Assembly (NCBI GenBank): GCA_963668655.2
Contig: CAXXPQ010000001.1
Coordinates: 558,001 to 622,000 of the forward strand
Reading direction: 5' to 3'
Length of the DNA: 64,000 bases
DNA from: G963668655 sp963668655
GTDB lineage: Bacteria > Myxococcota_A > SURF-8
Of the stretch, positions 34,303 to 45,000 are shown in pieces. Under the pieces are notes generated by a model. The model saw only the letters and a program-made list of their open reading frames with translations, had not been told where the DNA came from and did no database searches. The position numbers were made by a program, and so were the translations under genes. Within the stretch, counting starts at the first letter, position 1, and each line of letters starts with the position of its first letter.

Positions 34303-35619
34303 ATGAAGCCCAAGGCGGCGGCGATCAATGTCATCTGGTTGTGGCTGATTCTTCTGGCGGTGCTGGCGGGGCTGTTCACCGGAAAAATGGAGGCGGTGAC
34401 CACGGCCTCCTTCGAATCCGCCAAATCGGCGGTGAACCTGGCCATCAAGCTCATCGGCGTCATGGCGCTCTGGCTGGGCCTGATGAAAATCGCCGAGCGC
34501 GGCGGGCTGATGCGCATGGTGGCCCGCGCCATCCGTCCACTGATGGTGCGGCTGTTTCCCGACGTTCCGGCCGACCATCCGGCCATGGCGGCCATGATTA
34601 TGAACATCGCCGCCAACATGCTGGGCCTGGGCAACGCCGCCACGCCCATGGGCATCAAGGCCATGCTGGAACTGGACCGCCTGAACCCGGTGAAAGGCCG
34701 GGCCACGGACGCCATGTGCCTGTTTCTGGCCATCAATACCAGCAGCGTAACGATTCTTCCCCTGGGCGTCATCGGCATCCGCGCGGCGGCCGGAGCCACG
34801 GATCCGGCGTCCATCATCCTGCCGGGACTCGCGGCCACCCTGGTTTCCACCGGCGTGGCGATCCTCATGGCCAAGCTGCTTTCCGGACGGGGGAACGAGG
34901 AACCGCCCGCCCGGGATGCACGGCTCTCCGGAAACGAAACCTCTCCGGAATCCCTGGATAAAATCGAATCCCCGGACGCCGAGGCGGAAGCTCTGCATCC
35001 CCCCGGCCGGGCGGGCCGGGCGCTGATGGCGGCCGTTGTTCTGGCCGTTCTCGCGGCCTTCGCCTATCGCTTCGCCACGACGCCGGATCTTTCCGTGCTG
35101 AAAGATGAAATCCTGAAATCCTGGATCGTGCCGCTCATCATGCTGGCGATTCTCGTTTTCGGCTATCTGCGCGGAGTGAAACTCTACGAAACCGCCACCG
35201 AAGGCGCGCGGGAAGGCTTCGACGTGGCCGTGCGCATCATTCCGTTTTTAGTGATGATTCTCACCGCCATCGGCATGTTCAAGGCCTCGGGCGCCTTCGA
35301 AATCGTCAGCGGCTGGCTGGCTCCCGTAACCGGTCTGTTGGGCGTGCCGGCGGACGTGCTGCCCATGGCGCTCATGCGGCCGCTTTCGGGCTCGGGGGCC
35401 TTCGCGGTGATGAGCGAGATCGTCCAGCGCGCCCCGGACAGCCTGTCGTCCTTCATGGCGTCCATCATGCAGGGCAGCACGGAAACCACCTTCTACGTTT
35501 TGGCGGTGTATTTCGGAGCGGTGGGCATCACCCGGCCGCGCCACGCCGTTTTAGCCGCCCTGACCGCCGATGCGGCGGGGCTCGGCATGGCCGTGCTCAT
35601 GGCGCACTGGATGTTCTGA
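34303..35619 (+). CDS. Fused SpmA-SpmB nucleoside-recognition membrane protein
   Basis: Polytopic membrane protein of 438 residues joining two proteins that are separate in Bacillus. The first half (1-200) is SpmA-like (LIKLIGVMALWLGLMKIAERGGLM, NIAANMLGLGNAATPMGIKAM); a hydrophilic linker (about 200-240) leads to an SpmB-like half (SWIVPLIMLAILVFGYLRG, MRPLSGSGAFAVMSEI, QGSTETTFYVLAVYFGAVGI). Both halves carry the Gate/nucleoside-recognition fold. In Bacillus the pair is needed for spore-core dehydration, but fused forms occur widely in non-spore-formers, so a general transport role is more likely here. The start is preceded by AAGGAGG. It converges with the subtilase gene, 14 bp away. Confidence 0.88.
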   Translation: MKPKAAAINVIWLWLILLAVLAGLFTGKMEAVTTASFESAKSAVNLAIKLIGVMALWLGLMKIAERGGLMRMVARAIRPLMVRLFPDVPADHPAMAAMIMNIAANMLGLGNAATPMGIKAMLELDRLNPVKGRATDAMCLFLAINTSSVTILPLGVIGIRAAAGATDPASIILPGLAATLVSTGVAILMAKLLSGRGNEEPPARDARLSGNETSPESLDKIESPDAEAEALHPPGRAGRALMAAVVLAVLAAFAYRFATTPDLSVLKDEILKSWIVPLIMLAILVFGYLRGVKLYETATEGAREGFDVAVRIIPFLVMILTAIGMFKASGAFEIVSGWLAPVTGLLGVPADVLPMALMRPLSGSGAFAVMSEIVQRAPDSLSSFMASIMQGSTETTFYVLAVYFGAVGITRPRHAVLAALTADAAGLGMAVLMAHWMF

Positions 35620-35633
35620 ATCCGCGAGCTTCC

Positions 35634-38606
35634 TCAGCCGATTCTCCGACGACGGATCATCCACCCGGCCAGAAGCAACAGCGATAACGGGGCGCTTCGC
35701 GGCGCGGACGTGTTTGCACAGCCGCTTCCCCCGCCACCGTCCTTTCCGGAGTCATCGCCGTCCTCGGTCACGTCGTCGCCGTCCTCGGGCGCATCGTCGC
35801 CGTCCGGGGCATCGTCGCCGTCGGGCGTGTCGTCGCCGTCCACGGCATCGTCATCGCCATCCACGGGCGTGTCGTCGCCGTCGGGGGACTCGTCGCCGTC
35901 GAAGTCTGCATCCGTTTCCTCGTCGCCGTCCAGAGGGGTGTCGGAGCATTCGCAGCCGAAGGTTCCGTCGCCGGCTTCCGCGCAGCCGTCGGATTCCACG
36001 CCCTGATCCGCGCAGGCGCGGGCGCAATCCACCAGGGTCCAGGTTCCCTCGTCGCAGACGCAGGCCCTTTCGGCGTCCTGGCAGCGGTCCAGTTGCCAGA
36101 CGTTGCAGCCGCCGAAGCAGCCCCAGGCGACGTCGCTTTCCTCCGTCTCTTCCAGGGTCAGAACCCGCACGGACTTTTCCGCCGTGGCGGTGTTGCCGCC
36201 CTCGTCGGTGACGGTCAGACGAACGCTGTGCGTTCCGGCTTCCGTGAAGGCGTGAACCAGCCACATTTTGTCCGCCGCCCGCCCGGCCCGGCGCTCGTCC
36301 ACGGTCCAGTCCCAGGAGGTCACGGCCCGGTCGTCCAGGCTTCCCGCCGCGCTGAACACCATGTCCTGTCCGACGGTTCCCACGGCTTCGCCGTAAATGG
36401 AGGCCACGGGCGATTCCGCGTCCGCCATGGCCGTATCCAGCGCGTTCAGCATCACGGGCACCCAGACGCGCCCGTAGCCGTAGGTCAGATCCGGCTCTTC
36501 GCGGCTCCAGTCTTTTCTGGAACTGTCCCGTAGCGCCTTGCGGAAACCGATGGCGTCCAGGTTCGGCAGAACCTGTTTGGCCAGAGCCGCCACGCCCGCC
36601 ATGAAGGGCGAAGACGAACTGGTGCCGCCGAACATGACGTAGTGCCCCAGTTCACAGGCTTCGCCGGCCGTCTGCCCGATGCAGCGGGCGCCGGGGGCGC
36701 GCTGGGCGAAGGGCGCCGTGACGTGCACGACGGGCGCGCCGTCGATGCGCAGGCCCCGGCCGCTGTAAATCGCCGGGCCGGTGGCGCCGTCGCGGTGCTC
36801 GTGCGCCCCGATGCCGATGCCGCCGTCCGCGCCGGACGGAAGCGTATAGGTGGGAATGAAACCGGAAAGATCGCCGCCGTCCGCGCCGTCGTCCGAAGCG
36901 TCCCGGTCGATCACGAGGCCGTAGTAGAAGTGGGAAACGTCGTCCAGCGTATGCAGGACCATATCCAGGTCGGTATTGCCGTCATTGCTCAGGCGGAAGG
37001 CGTAGGGCGGGGAGAGTTCCGTCTGCCCGTCGCTGCGATACAGGATCAGCGTGACGACCTTCGTTCCGCGCTCGGTGGTGACGTTGCTTGCCCAGTAATA
37101 GATACCCGTGTCATAGGGACCGTAGCCGTTCTGGGAGATGGTTTTCCATTCGTCGTCGGGCTGTTTCATCTGAATCCGCAATTCCTGATCGGGTTTCCGC
37201 CAGCGAAAGGAAACCGCCAGATAGGTGAACCCTTCCAGGGGATAAACGGGATCCACGATGACGTTGAAATTCTTGGTTTCCCCGGCGGGAACCAGCATGC
37301 GCGCCATTTTCTTGGACGCATGGTAGTTGCAGGTGGGGTTGATGTTGATCAGGCCCGATTCCTCCGCCTCCGTCATGGCCATGGCGTCGTTGGAGGAACC
37401 GTCCAGCGGATGAGTGTAGGAGACGCAGTATTCGTGCAGGATGACCTGCCCGCTTTCCTGGGCGCAGAGTCCCAGACCCGCCGCCATGTTCAGATAGTCG
37501 TCGTCCGCGTCGATGGCGTAGTTCAGCGCGCTTTCGATCAGAACCAGTTCGGCCTCGTAGGCCACGCCGTGCAGGCGGTGTCCCTCCCAGCCGGACGCCG
37601 TGATGCCGCTCGTCCCCGTTCCGTGAGAGATCCCCGCCGTGGGAACGTAGGGATACTGAATCAGGTCCACGCCCCGGGTGTATTCGTCGATGCTTTCCTC
37701 GTCCTCGTTGAGCACGAAGGCCTTGCGGATCTTGCTGGTGGAAAGCAAGAGCAGATCCTCGCCCGGATCCAGTTCCCGGTTGCCGTTGGCGTCCACTACC
37801 ACGAACAGGCGCTCGCCGTAGCCGGGATCCGTCTCCACGAATCCCTCGTTCGGTCCGAAATTACGCGCCCCGTCGTCGTTGGCGTCGTTGTACAGCCAGT
37901 CCAGATCGGCCTGGAAGGTGCCCTCCGTGTTTTCGTCGGAACCGTAATCGTTTTTCAGCACGGCGTCGAAAAACCGCAAGATCTCCCCGGCGTCCGCCTG
38001 CTGATTTGCGTTCAGGTCCACCGCGTCCGTACCGGGATCGAAGCTGTCGTTCCCGTTCGTATCGATCCAGGAAAAGACGCCGCCGTCCGGGTTGAAGTAG
38101 GCCGGATGGAAGAGATCCACGCGCCCGTCGTCGATGCAGACGGTGCTTCCGAAACCGGTGACGGCGTGTCCTTCGCCGTCGGTGTAGTCGGCGTAGACCT
38201 CCGGCAGGCCCACCTCGGGTCGGGCCGTGTCCATGGGCCGGACGGCCTTCTGCACGCCGGGCTCGATGCGTTCCACGAACTCCAGGGCGGCCAGGTCCGG
38301 AAGCCGGGACGCGGAGACGAAACCGGGGATCACGCGGCCGGTCCGGACCCACTGTCCCTTCCTTTGCAAGGGGCGGAATCCGGCGTCTTTCAGCGCCTTT
38401 TTACGGGCGGCGTCCGGCAGGGCGTCCAGCCGCAGCGAGACGGAGAAGCGTTCACCGGAGAGCACGTGCGCGGCCTTGGGGGCGTTCGGCGGGGAAAGAA
38501 ACGCGGGATCGAGTTTCGGATGAAGTTTCAACGGCTCGGCCCACGCGGAAAAAGACAGGCACAAACCGGAAAGAATCAGGAAAAACAGAGGGATTCGTCC
38601 AGTCAT
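35634..38606 (-). CDS. Secreted subtilisin-like (S8) protease with C-terminal anchor
   Basis: Exported protease of 990 residues. A signal peptide (to about residue 23) and an inhibitor-like propeptide precede the S8 domain: Asp in VCIDDGRVD (about 159), His in SHGTGTSGI (about 328) and Ser in GGTSSSSPFMAG (about 663). Between Asp and His is an insert with EF-hand/dockerin-like calcium loops (DTNGNDSFDPGTD, DLNANQQADAGE). A PKD-like domain (about 725-810) and Cys-rich segment follow, then a long array of DGD units, SGCANTSAPRS, a transmembrane helix and RRRR: a MYXO-CTERM-like sorting signal. The enzyme is thus probably surface-displayed or released after processing. It precedes SpmA-SpmB convergently and follows the heparinase-like gene by 103 bp on the same strand. 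Confidence 0.88.
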   Translation of the reverse strand: MTGRIPLFFLILSGLCLSFSAWAEPLKLHPKLDPAFLSPPNAPKAAHVLSGERFSVSLRLDALPDAARKKALKDAGFRPLQRKGQWVRTGRVIPGFVSASRLPDLAALEFVERIEPGVQKAVRPMDTARPEVGLPEVYADYTDGEGHAVTGFGSTVCIDDGRVDLFHPAYFNPDGGVFSWIDTNGNDSFDPGTDAVDLNANQQADAGEILRFFDAVLKNDYGSDENTEGTFQADLDWLYNDANDDGARNFGPNEGFVETDPGYGERLFVVVDANGNRELDPGEDLLLLSTSKIRKAFVLNEDEESIDEYTRGVDLIQYPYVPTAGISHGTGTSGITASGWEGHRLHGVAYEAELVLIESALNYAIDADDDYLNMAAGLGLCAQESGQVILHEYCVSYTHPLDGSSNDAMAMTEAEESGLININPTCNYHASKKMARMLVPAGETKNFNVIVDPVYPLEGFTYLAVSFRWRKPDQELRIQMKQPDDEWKTISQNGYGPYDTGIYYWASNVTTERGTKVVTLILYRSDGQTELSPPYAFRLSNDGNTDLDMVLHTLDDVSHFYYGLVIDRDASDDGADGGDLSGFIPTYTLPSGADGGIGIGAHEHRDGATGPAIYSGRGLRIDGAPVVHVTAPFAQRAPGARCIGQTAGEACELGHYVMFGGTSSSSPFMAGVAALAKQVLPNLDAIGFRKALRDSSRKDWSREEPDLTYGYGRVWVPVMLNALDTAMADAESPVASIYGEAVGTVGQDMVFSAAGSLDDRAVTSWDWTVDERRAGRAADKMWLVHAFTEAGTHSVRLTVTDEGGNTATAEKSVRVLTLEETEESDVAWGCFGGCNVWQLDRCQDAERACVCDEGTWTLVDCARACADQGVESDGCAEAGDGTFGCECSDTPLDGDEETDADFDGDESPDGDDTPVDGDDDAVDGDDTPDGDDAPDGDDAPEDGDDVTEDGDDSGKDGGGGSGCANTSAPRSAPLSLLLLAGWMIRRRRIG

Positions 38607-38709
38607 GAGTTCGCGTTCCTTTCAGATGGAATTTAAGAACATCGGGAGACCGATGGAAACAGTCTGCCAGCGAATGGCGGGCAACTCAAGAAAAAGTGGC
38701 AGAAAACGT

Positions 38710-41700
38710 TCACTGAAGAGAACGCTTTTTGCGCTTTCGGTAAATCAGGAAAAGCGTCAGGAATGAAAACCATGGGAATACCGGGGGTTTTTGCGGCGCG
38801 CTTCGGCAACCGCCGCCCGATCCGTGGGAACGAACCGGAGACGCGGAGTCGTCGTCGCCGTCGGCTAGCGGAAGCTCGCTTTCCTCGTCGCCATCCGTGC
38901 GGTGTTCGGCAATTTCTCCGTCCCCGCCTTCAAAATCGCCATCGATCTCTGTTTCGCCCTCCCATTCCATATCCTCGTCCGCCTCTTCATCCCCATCCGC
39001 CTCTTCGCGATAAAGCCGGGGCTGGCCGACGGCGGTGAGCATCAGACGTTCTCCGGAGATCGGAACACGGGAATCCGCCGTATATTCAATGACATACTCC
39101 CCCGGATAATCGGGCGTGAGCCGGGCGGGGCAGTCGGCATCGTCCGGTGTCCGAACAAGCTCCGCCCGGGAAAACTGCGGGCGGCGGGCGAGCATCCAGC
39201 GTTCGGGATCGGAAGCATGATCGGGGCAGTCGGTCGCGCGGTCGAAAAGGCACAGTTCGTCGTAAATTTCGAACACCGGCGGTTCGCCGTCGGACAGGGC
39301 TTCGCCATGGGCGTTGCGCGCTTGCAGGACGTGCGGCGGATCGCCCGGCATGGGGAGTTCCTCGGAGCTTTCGGAAAGGTGGAACGGGGCGTCCGGAACG
39401 GCGGTCAAGGTCACGAAATCCGGCATGATTTCGGCCTCGCACAGCCCGCCCGTCCGGACGATGGACGGCCATTCGAGCTGAAAACGCGGAAGCGAGCCGT
39501 CCTCCGCCATGGCAAGGGCGCTTCCCCGGAAAAGGCCGGATTCGTTTCGGTCCCACCAAAGAGACAACGGCCCGGATTCCGACGTGAAAACGGGATCTTC
39601 GCCGAGAGACAGTCTTATTGCCCCCAGCAGATAGGCGCTGTCGCTCTTTCCGTCCATCGAGCCGTAAACGGCCAGATCGCCTTGGAAATTCAGCGGTCCG
39701 GCGGAAAGCTCCACGTCCCGGTCTCCCAGAACAACCGTCCATCCACGTTCCGAATCGCTGAAGGACATGCCGTGGGGAGCCTGGCCGTCTTCCTCGTAGA
39801 TCTCCGTCGTCATAGGGCTTTCCGCGCCGTCCGTGCGCCGGCGGGGAATCAGCACGGCCAGAAAACGCCCAACCTCATTCGGCTCGACGTGAATCACCGC
39901 GTCCAAGGCGCTGTGTTTCTTTTCCAGCCAGACGAACTCGTCCAGGCTGTCGTGGGAAGCCTGCCGAATCCGGAAATCCGGAGCATGATCGGAAAAGACG
40001 AAGGCTTCCAGGGATGCTTTCTCCCGGATCCAGCGTCCGCCGAATTCCGTGGGCTCGAAATCGCCGCTGTCCATTTCCGGCCCGCCGTGACCGTGAAGCT
40101 GGAAGGTCAGATCGTGAGCCCGGCCGTCGGTGGGCCGGATCCGGTCGTAGATGACCACGAAGCGCCGGTCGAGAAACAGCGCCCGCCGCCGGATGTCCAC
40201 GGAAGGCGCCTTGACATGGTATTCCGTAACGATATCCGCCGCTTGCAAACGATCGAAGCCGTCCTCGGTCGAAATGGCGCGCAACAGCCAGGCTTCGCCG
40301 TCTCCTCCGGGAGCCCAGCCGCCCTCCACCTCCGGCGTGGTGACGACCATCTTGCCGTCCTCTCCGATGGTGAAGGAGGGAATGGTCATGCGCGTGGCCA
40401 ACGGGCCCTTGTCATCGACAAGGACGATGTTGTGGTTTTGCGGCTTGTTCACCGCGTCGTGCGCGTCCCAGCCCAGATATCCGGCGTCGATGCCCAGGGG
40501 CTCGCCGTAGGCCCAGAGAAGAAACGAACCCGGATCGGCGTGTTCGTGACCGGCGACGCCCTCGATGTCCTCTCCCCAGCGATTGCGCGCCACTCCGGCG
40601 GCCTTGCCGTGTTCCGCCAGCAGCAAAAGATACACGGCGTCCCGTTCCCAGGAGGAGCGCCAGACCACGTTACCCGCCACGGGCAGCACGGCGTCCTTCG
40701 CCTCCCAGGCTTCGGGCGCGGCGGAAACGATGGTGTCGTCGAAGGCCGCCAGCAATTCGCAGGCCGCCAGCATACCGCCGGTGTTGCGGCCGCCCTCCTG
40801 GTTTTCCCACAACCATCGGTAATGACTTGCGTTCAGGAAATCCGCGTTCACGAAAAATCCATAGGGAACGCGGCCGCCCGGCGTGCAGTCGTCGAAGGCG
40901 GGAAAAGTGAAATCGGGCTGCGCCAGCTTCCCGCTCCAGTCCAGCATCTCGGATAGAAGCGGCCGGGTCCAGAAATCGGTCACGGTGTAAGGCTCTTGCT
41001 GATCGAAAAGAAAATAGGGCGGGACCAGGGGATCGAGCGGATCCACGCTCCAGTCCGCTGCGTCCGTGTAATAATGCCAGGCTCGAATGAAGGGAAAGAC
41101 GTTGCGCCCGGCATAGGCGAGATAACTGCCGGATTCCTGGTAGCCCCCCTCCCAGTCCGTGCCGATGTCGAAAAATGTGAGGTCCACGTAGCGCATGGCG
41201 AAGGTCACCCAGTTGTGCAGGCTGTAGCGTCCATCCTCCCGTTTTTTCTCGAATTCCAGTCCGTTCAGCGCGATGGCCGCCGCCCCGATGGCCGAGGAGG
41301 ATTTTCCCCGGTGATTGTTCACGTAGGCGCGCAGGGGAGTGTAGTTTTCGATCTCGAAATCGGCGTAGAGATCGGCGGCCAGATCGGCCAGGTTCTGCCG
41401 GGCCAGGGTTTCCCGGCCATCGGACGCCACCCCATAAGCCAGAAGCAGATCATAGGACTGGGCATACAGCAGAAGTTCCTCGGCCGTGTTGATGTCGTCC
41501 GTGGGATAAATCCCCTTGGCTCGGGATTCGGTCGTCATATTTTCCAGGTATTTTAACGACTTGTCCGCAAGATCCGCCCGTTGGGCGTCGGTGAGCGTCA
41601 TGGCTCCGGCGTCCTCTTCGTAACCGATGCCGAGATACGCGCCGAAGGCGCAGGCCTTGGCCACCTGGGCCTTGCGGATTTCGTTGGAAATGCTCGTATC

Positions 41701-41967
41701 GTCCAGCGGATAATCCTGCTCCGACCAATCGACGATCTGCCGCAGCAGCCAGGCGTATTCCGTCCGCATGGCGCGTTCCCGCACCGTTTCCTTCATGGTC
41801 TCCGTCATCACCAGACGGGGGCGCGAACCGGCGTCGGTCATGCTTCCGGCCAGCCAGAGTTCGGCCCGGGCCGGAAGCGGAACGGAAAAGACAAAAATCG
41901 AAAGCAGAAGCACGCCGACCCATCCGCTCGAAAGTCGCGGCCCGGCGGAAGTATTCCGAGTGGACAT
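38710..41967 (-). CDS. Secreted heparinase II/III-like protein with C-terminal anchor
   Basis: Exported protein of 1085 residues. After a signal peptide (to about residue 36) comes an alpha-helical toroid (about 40-430) like alginate or heparin lyases, then a beta-sandwich whose opening GHEHADPGSFLLWAYGEPLGIDAGYL matches the heparinase II/III motif with its conserved His, and YHVKAPSVDIRRRALFLDRRFVVIYDR further on. This family cleaves uronic-acid-containing polysaccharides by beta-elimination. The C-terminus is an acidic DGDEEADEDME-type linker, GSGGGCRSA, one hydrophobic helix and RKRKKR, the same anchor type as the adjacent subtilase. Substrate unknown. It is likely co-transcribed with, or at least exported by the same route as, the subtilase. 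Confidence 0.82.
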   Translation of the reverse strand: MSTRNTSAGPRLSSGWVGVLLLSIFVFSVPLPARAELWLAGSMTDAGSRPRLVMTETMKETVRERAMRTEYAWLLRQIVDWSEQDYPLDDTSISNEIRKAQVAKACAFGAYLGIGYEEDAGAMTLTDAQRADLADKSLKYLENMTTESRAKGIYPTDDINTAEELLLYAQSYDLLLAYGVASDGRETLARQNLADLAADLYADFEIENYTPLRAYVNNHRGKSSSAIGAAAIALNGLEFEKKREDGRYSLHNWVTFAMRYVDLTFFDIGTDWEGGYQESGSYLAYAGRNVFPFIRAWHYYTDAADWSVDPLDPLVPPYFLFDQQEPYTVTDFWTRPLLSEMLDWSGKLAQPDFTFPAFDDCTPGGRVPYGFFVNADFLNASHYRWLWENQEGGRNTGGMLAACELLAAFDDTIVSAAPEAWEAKDAVLPVAGNVVWRSSWERDAVYLLLLAEHGKAAGVARNRWGEDIEGVAGHEHADPGSFLLWAYGEPLGIDAGYLGWDAHDAVNKPQNHNIVLVDDKGPLATRMTIPSFTIGEDGKMVVTTPEVEGGWAPGGDGEAWLLRAISTEDGFDRLQAADIVTEYHVKAPSVDIRRRALFLDRRFVVIYDRIRPTDGRAHDLTFQLHGHGGPEMDSGDFEPTEFGGRWIREKASLEAFVFSDHAPDFRIRQASHDSLDEFVWLEKKHSALDAVIHVEPNEVGRFLAVLIPRRRTDGAESPMTTEIYEEDGQAPHGMSFSDSERGWTVVLGDRDVELSAGPLNFQGDLAVYGSMDGKSDSAYLLGAIRLSLGEDPVFTSESGPLSLWWDRNESGLFRGSALAMAEDGSLPRFQLEWPSIVRTGGLCEAEIMPDFVTLTAVPDAPFHLSESSEELPMPGDPPHVLQARNAHGEALSDGEPPVFEIYDELCLFDRATDCPDHASDPERWMLARRPQFSRAELVRTPDDADCPARLTPDYPGEYVIEYTADSRVPISGERLMLTAVGQPRLYREEADGDEEADEDMEWEGETEIDGDFEGGDGEIAEHRTDGDEESELPLADGDDDSASPVRSHGSGGGCRSAPQKPPVFPWFSFLTLFLIYRKRKKRSLQ

Positions 41968-42099
41968 TTCCTCTCCTTGAAAATCGATGTCCCGTTCCTG
42001 TCAGGGTGACTTGAAAACCCTTTGATGTCAACGCTTTCCCGTCCGCTCGGCGTCCGATCGATTCGAAACGAACCCGGGTTTCGAGAAAAGCCGAAGGTC

Positions 42100-45000
42100 T
42101 CACATCTCCTTGAGCTGCTTGATCAGATCCATGGGATTGAAAGGTTTTTCCAGAAAACCGGTGGCGCCCTTGGACTGCAATCGCTCGGAAAGCGTGGTGC
42201 CGGAATAGCCGCTGGCCAGCAGGATGGGAATTTTCTTGTTGTGCGAGCGTATCTCCACCAAGGCTTCCTCGCCTCCCATATTGGGCATGGTGAGATCCAG
42301 GACGATGGCCGTAAGATCGTCCTCCCGCTCCCTGAAACGATCCAGGGCCTCCCGTCCGTCGTTGGCGGTGACGACTTCGTACCCGAAGCGCTCCAGCGCC
42401 TTGCGGGCCATTTTTCGTACGATGACTTCATCGTCGGCCACCAGGACAACACCGTTTTTGGACTTGACGGCCTGAAGACGCTCCCGGGTGCGGCTGCTCC
42501 ATTTTTTACGAATGGTCGGCAAAAGAACGCGTACGGAGGTTCCCTCGCCCGGCGCGCTGGTCACGGCGATGCCTCCCCGGTGCCCGCGAACGATGCCGAA
42601 AACGGCGGCCAGCCCCAGGCCCCTCCCGGTGAACTTGGTGGAATAGAACGGATCGAAGATCTTGCCCACTTCGGCCTCGGTCATGCCGATGCCGCTGTCC
42701 TGCACTTCCAGATAGGTGTACAGTCCCTCGGGCAGATCCTCCCCGCAGAACACCCCTTCCAGATCCGCCTTCCGGTATTCCGAAACGCCGGTGCGGATAT
42801 GGATATTTCCGTCCTGCTGCTGATGGGATTCGGCCGCGTTGGTGGCGAGATTCAAAAGAACCTGTTTCATCTGCCCGCTGTCGGCTTCCACCTCCATCAG
42901 GCCCGGCCGCAGATCATAGGTGACGGTGACATTGTGCGGAATGGTGGTTTTCAACAGCTTTCGCATGCCATCGACGACATCCGAAAGGCTGAGCGGATTC
43001 ATGATGAAGTGTCCTTTTCCGGAGTACGCCAGCATCTGCTTGGAAAGATCGGCGGCCTGAAGCGCCGCCTGCTCGATGTCGTCGATGGTTTCCGAGATGG
43101 GGGACCGTTCCGGGATATCGATTTTGGCGATGGACAGATTTCCGATGATGCCCGTCAACAGGTTGTTGAAATCGTGGGCTACGCCTCCGGCCAGAATGCC
43201 CATGCTTTCCAGTCGCTGGCTTTCCTGAAGGCGGGCCTCCATCTGTCGCTGTTCTTCCTCGACGCGCTTGCGCTCCGTGATGTCCTGGACGGTTCCCACC
43301 AGGCGGACGGCATTCCCCTCCGGGTCCAGAACCGGCCGATACTGGACCTGAACGTGGATTTCGCGGCCATCTTCCCGGCTGACCTTCAAATCCTCCATGC
43401 CGGAACGCTTGTGCACCGATCCTTCCTCGATGATCTTTTCGATGGTTTCGCGCGCGTTTCCGAAAGCCCGCCGGAGAAAGTTGTCCAGGGAGGGGAGGTA
43501 GTCGCTCGGGTCCACGCCGAAAATCCGATAGGTTTCGTTGGAAATGCTCATTTTACCATGTGGCAGTTCCAGTTCCCAACTTCCCAGTTTGGCCAGCGCC
43601 TGGGCCTGAGCCAGGCTTTCCTGGCTCTTTCTCAGCGCTTCCTCGGCCTGCTTGTGCGTCGTGATGTCCACGATGCATTCGATGAACACCAGCCCTTCCT
43701 TGGAGGAGACGGGCGACATGCTTCTGAGGACGTGTTTCTGTTCGCCTTTCGCGTTGTAGAAGACCTGTTCGATGTTGGAAAATCCTTTCGGACTGACCCG
43801 GGCCGGGCAGGTGGCGCCGCTTAAATGACAGAATCCCTCCTGGCAGGAGTGATTGACGATTTCATCCTTTGTTTTTCCGGTCAGTCGGCAGAAAGCCTCG
43901 TTCGTGTCGATGATGAGGCGCTTGGCCGGGTCGAGCACAAGCACGCCCGCCTGAATGGTGGAGAGAATGGCCTGAAGCCATTGTTCGCGTTCGGCGAGCT
44001 TGATTTCCGCCTTTTTTCGCCGGGTGGCGTCCCGGGAAAAACAGGTGACGCCGACGATCTCGCCATCGTCGGTTCGAATGGGATTGATGGCCGTATCCAG
44101 GATCACCTCCCGGCCGTCGATATCATAAGTGTTCTCGGTGGTCACGCTACGGCCCGCCAAAGCCTGATCGTAACGTTCTTGCCATGTATCCCGCAGCGAT
44201 TCGGGCAAGGCATCCAGAATGCTCATTCCGGATTCCACATTTCCGCCGTGAATCACTCTGAATGCACGACGAAAAGCGGAGTTGACCGTTATCAGACGGT
44301 AATCCCGATCGATGGACCAGACCAGATCCAGGGTGTTTTCCACCAAAGCGGAGAGATTGGCCCGCTGGCGCCGCAAAACGCGCTCGGCGGCTCGCTGGTC
44401 GGTGATATCGCTGGCGATTCCGACAGCCAGGGGTTGCCCGTTCTGACCGATAATCAACCCGATCTTGGAGGAATGCCAGCGCCATTCTCCATTGGCGTGA
44501 CGGACCCGGTATTCCACGGGACCGGCCTTTTTTCCGGTCCGCAATACTTGTTCCAGGATACCCAGGCAAGTCGGCTGGTCCTCCGGATGCACGAAGGGCA
44601 AAAAGGAATGACCGACCACGTCCGAGATCTCGTGGCCCAGAGCCTCATTCCAATGCTTGGATACATACTGGAAATTCCCGTCCGGTGTGAGTGTATAGAT
44701 GATATCATTAACATTTTCCACCACGGAGCGGAACCATTCCCCGCTGACGCGTAGTTCCTCCTCTAACATGTGGCGCGCCGTGATATCCCGGGAACTGAAG
44801 ACGCCGCCCATGGGCTGGCCATCCTCGTCGAAAATGGTTTTTCCGACGGCCTCGATCCAGGTGTAGGATCCGTCCTTCGTCCGAATGCGCAGTTGGTCGC
44901 GCTCGGAGGTGGACGAAGCCAGAGCGATCTTCACCGTGGTATGCACGCGATCCCGGTCGTCCGGATGCATGAATTCGAGAATGTTCTTTCCAAGAAGATC

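Noticed and set aside
34303..35619. Sporulation locus
   Set aside because: Only the SpmA-SpmB fusion is present; no other sporulation gene is seen in the window.
41985..42035. TTGACA on the minus strand between the heparinase-like and hybrid kinase genes
   Set aside because: No -10 element at the correct spacing, and it lies just before the 5' end of nothing on that strand except the region upstream of the kinase stop.
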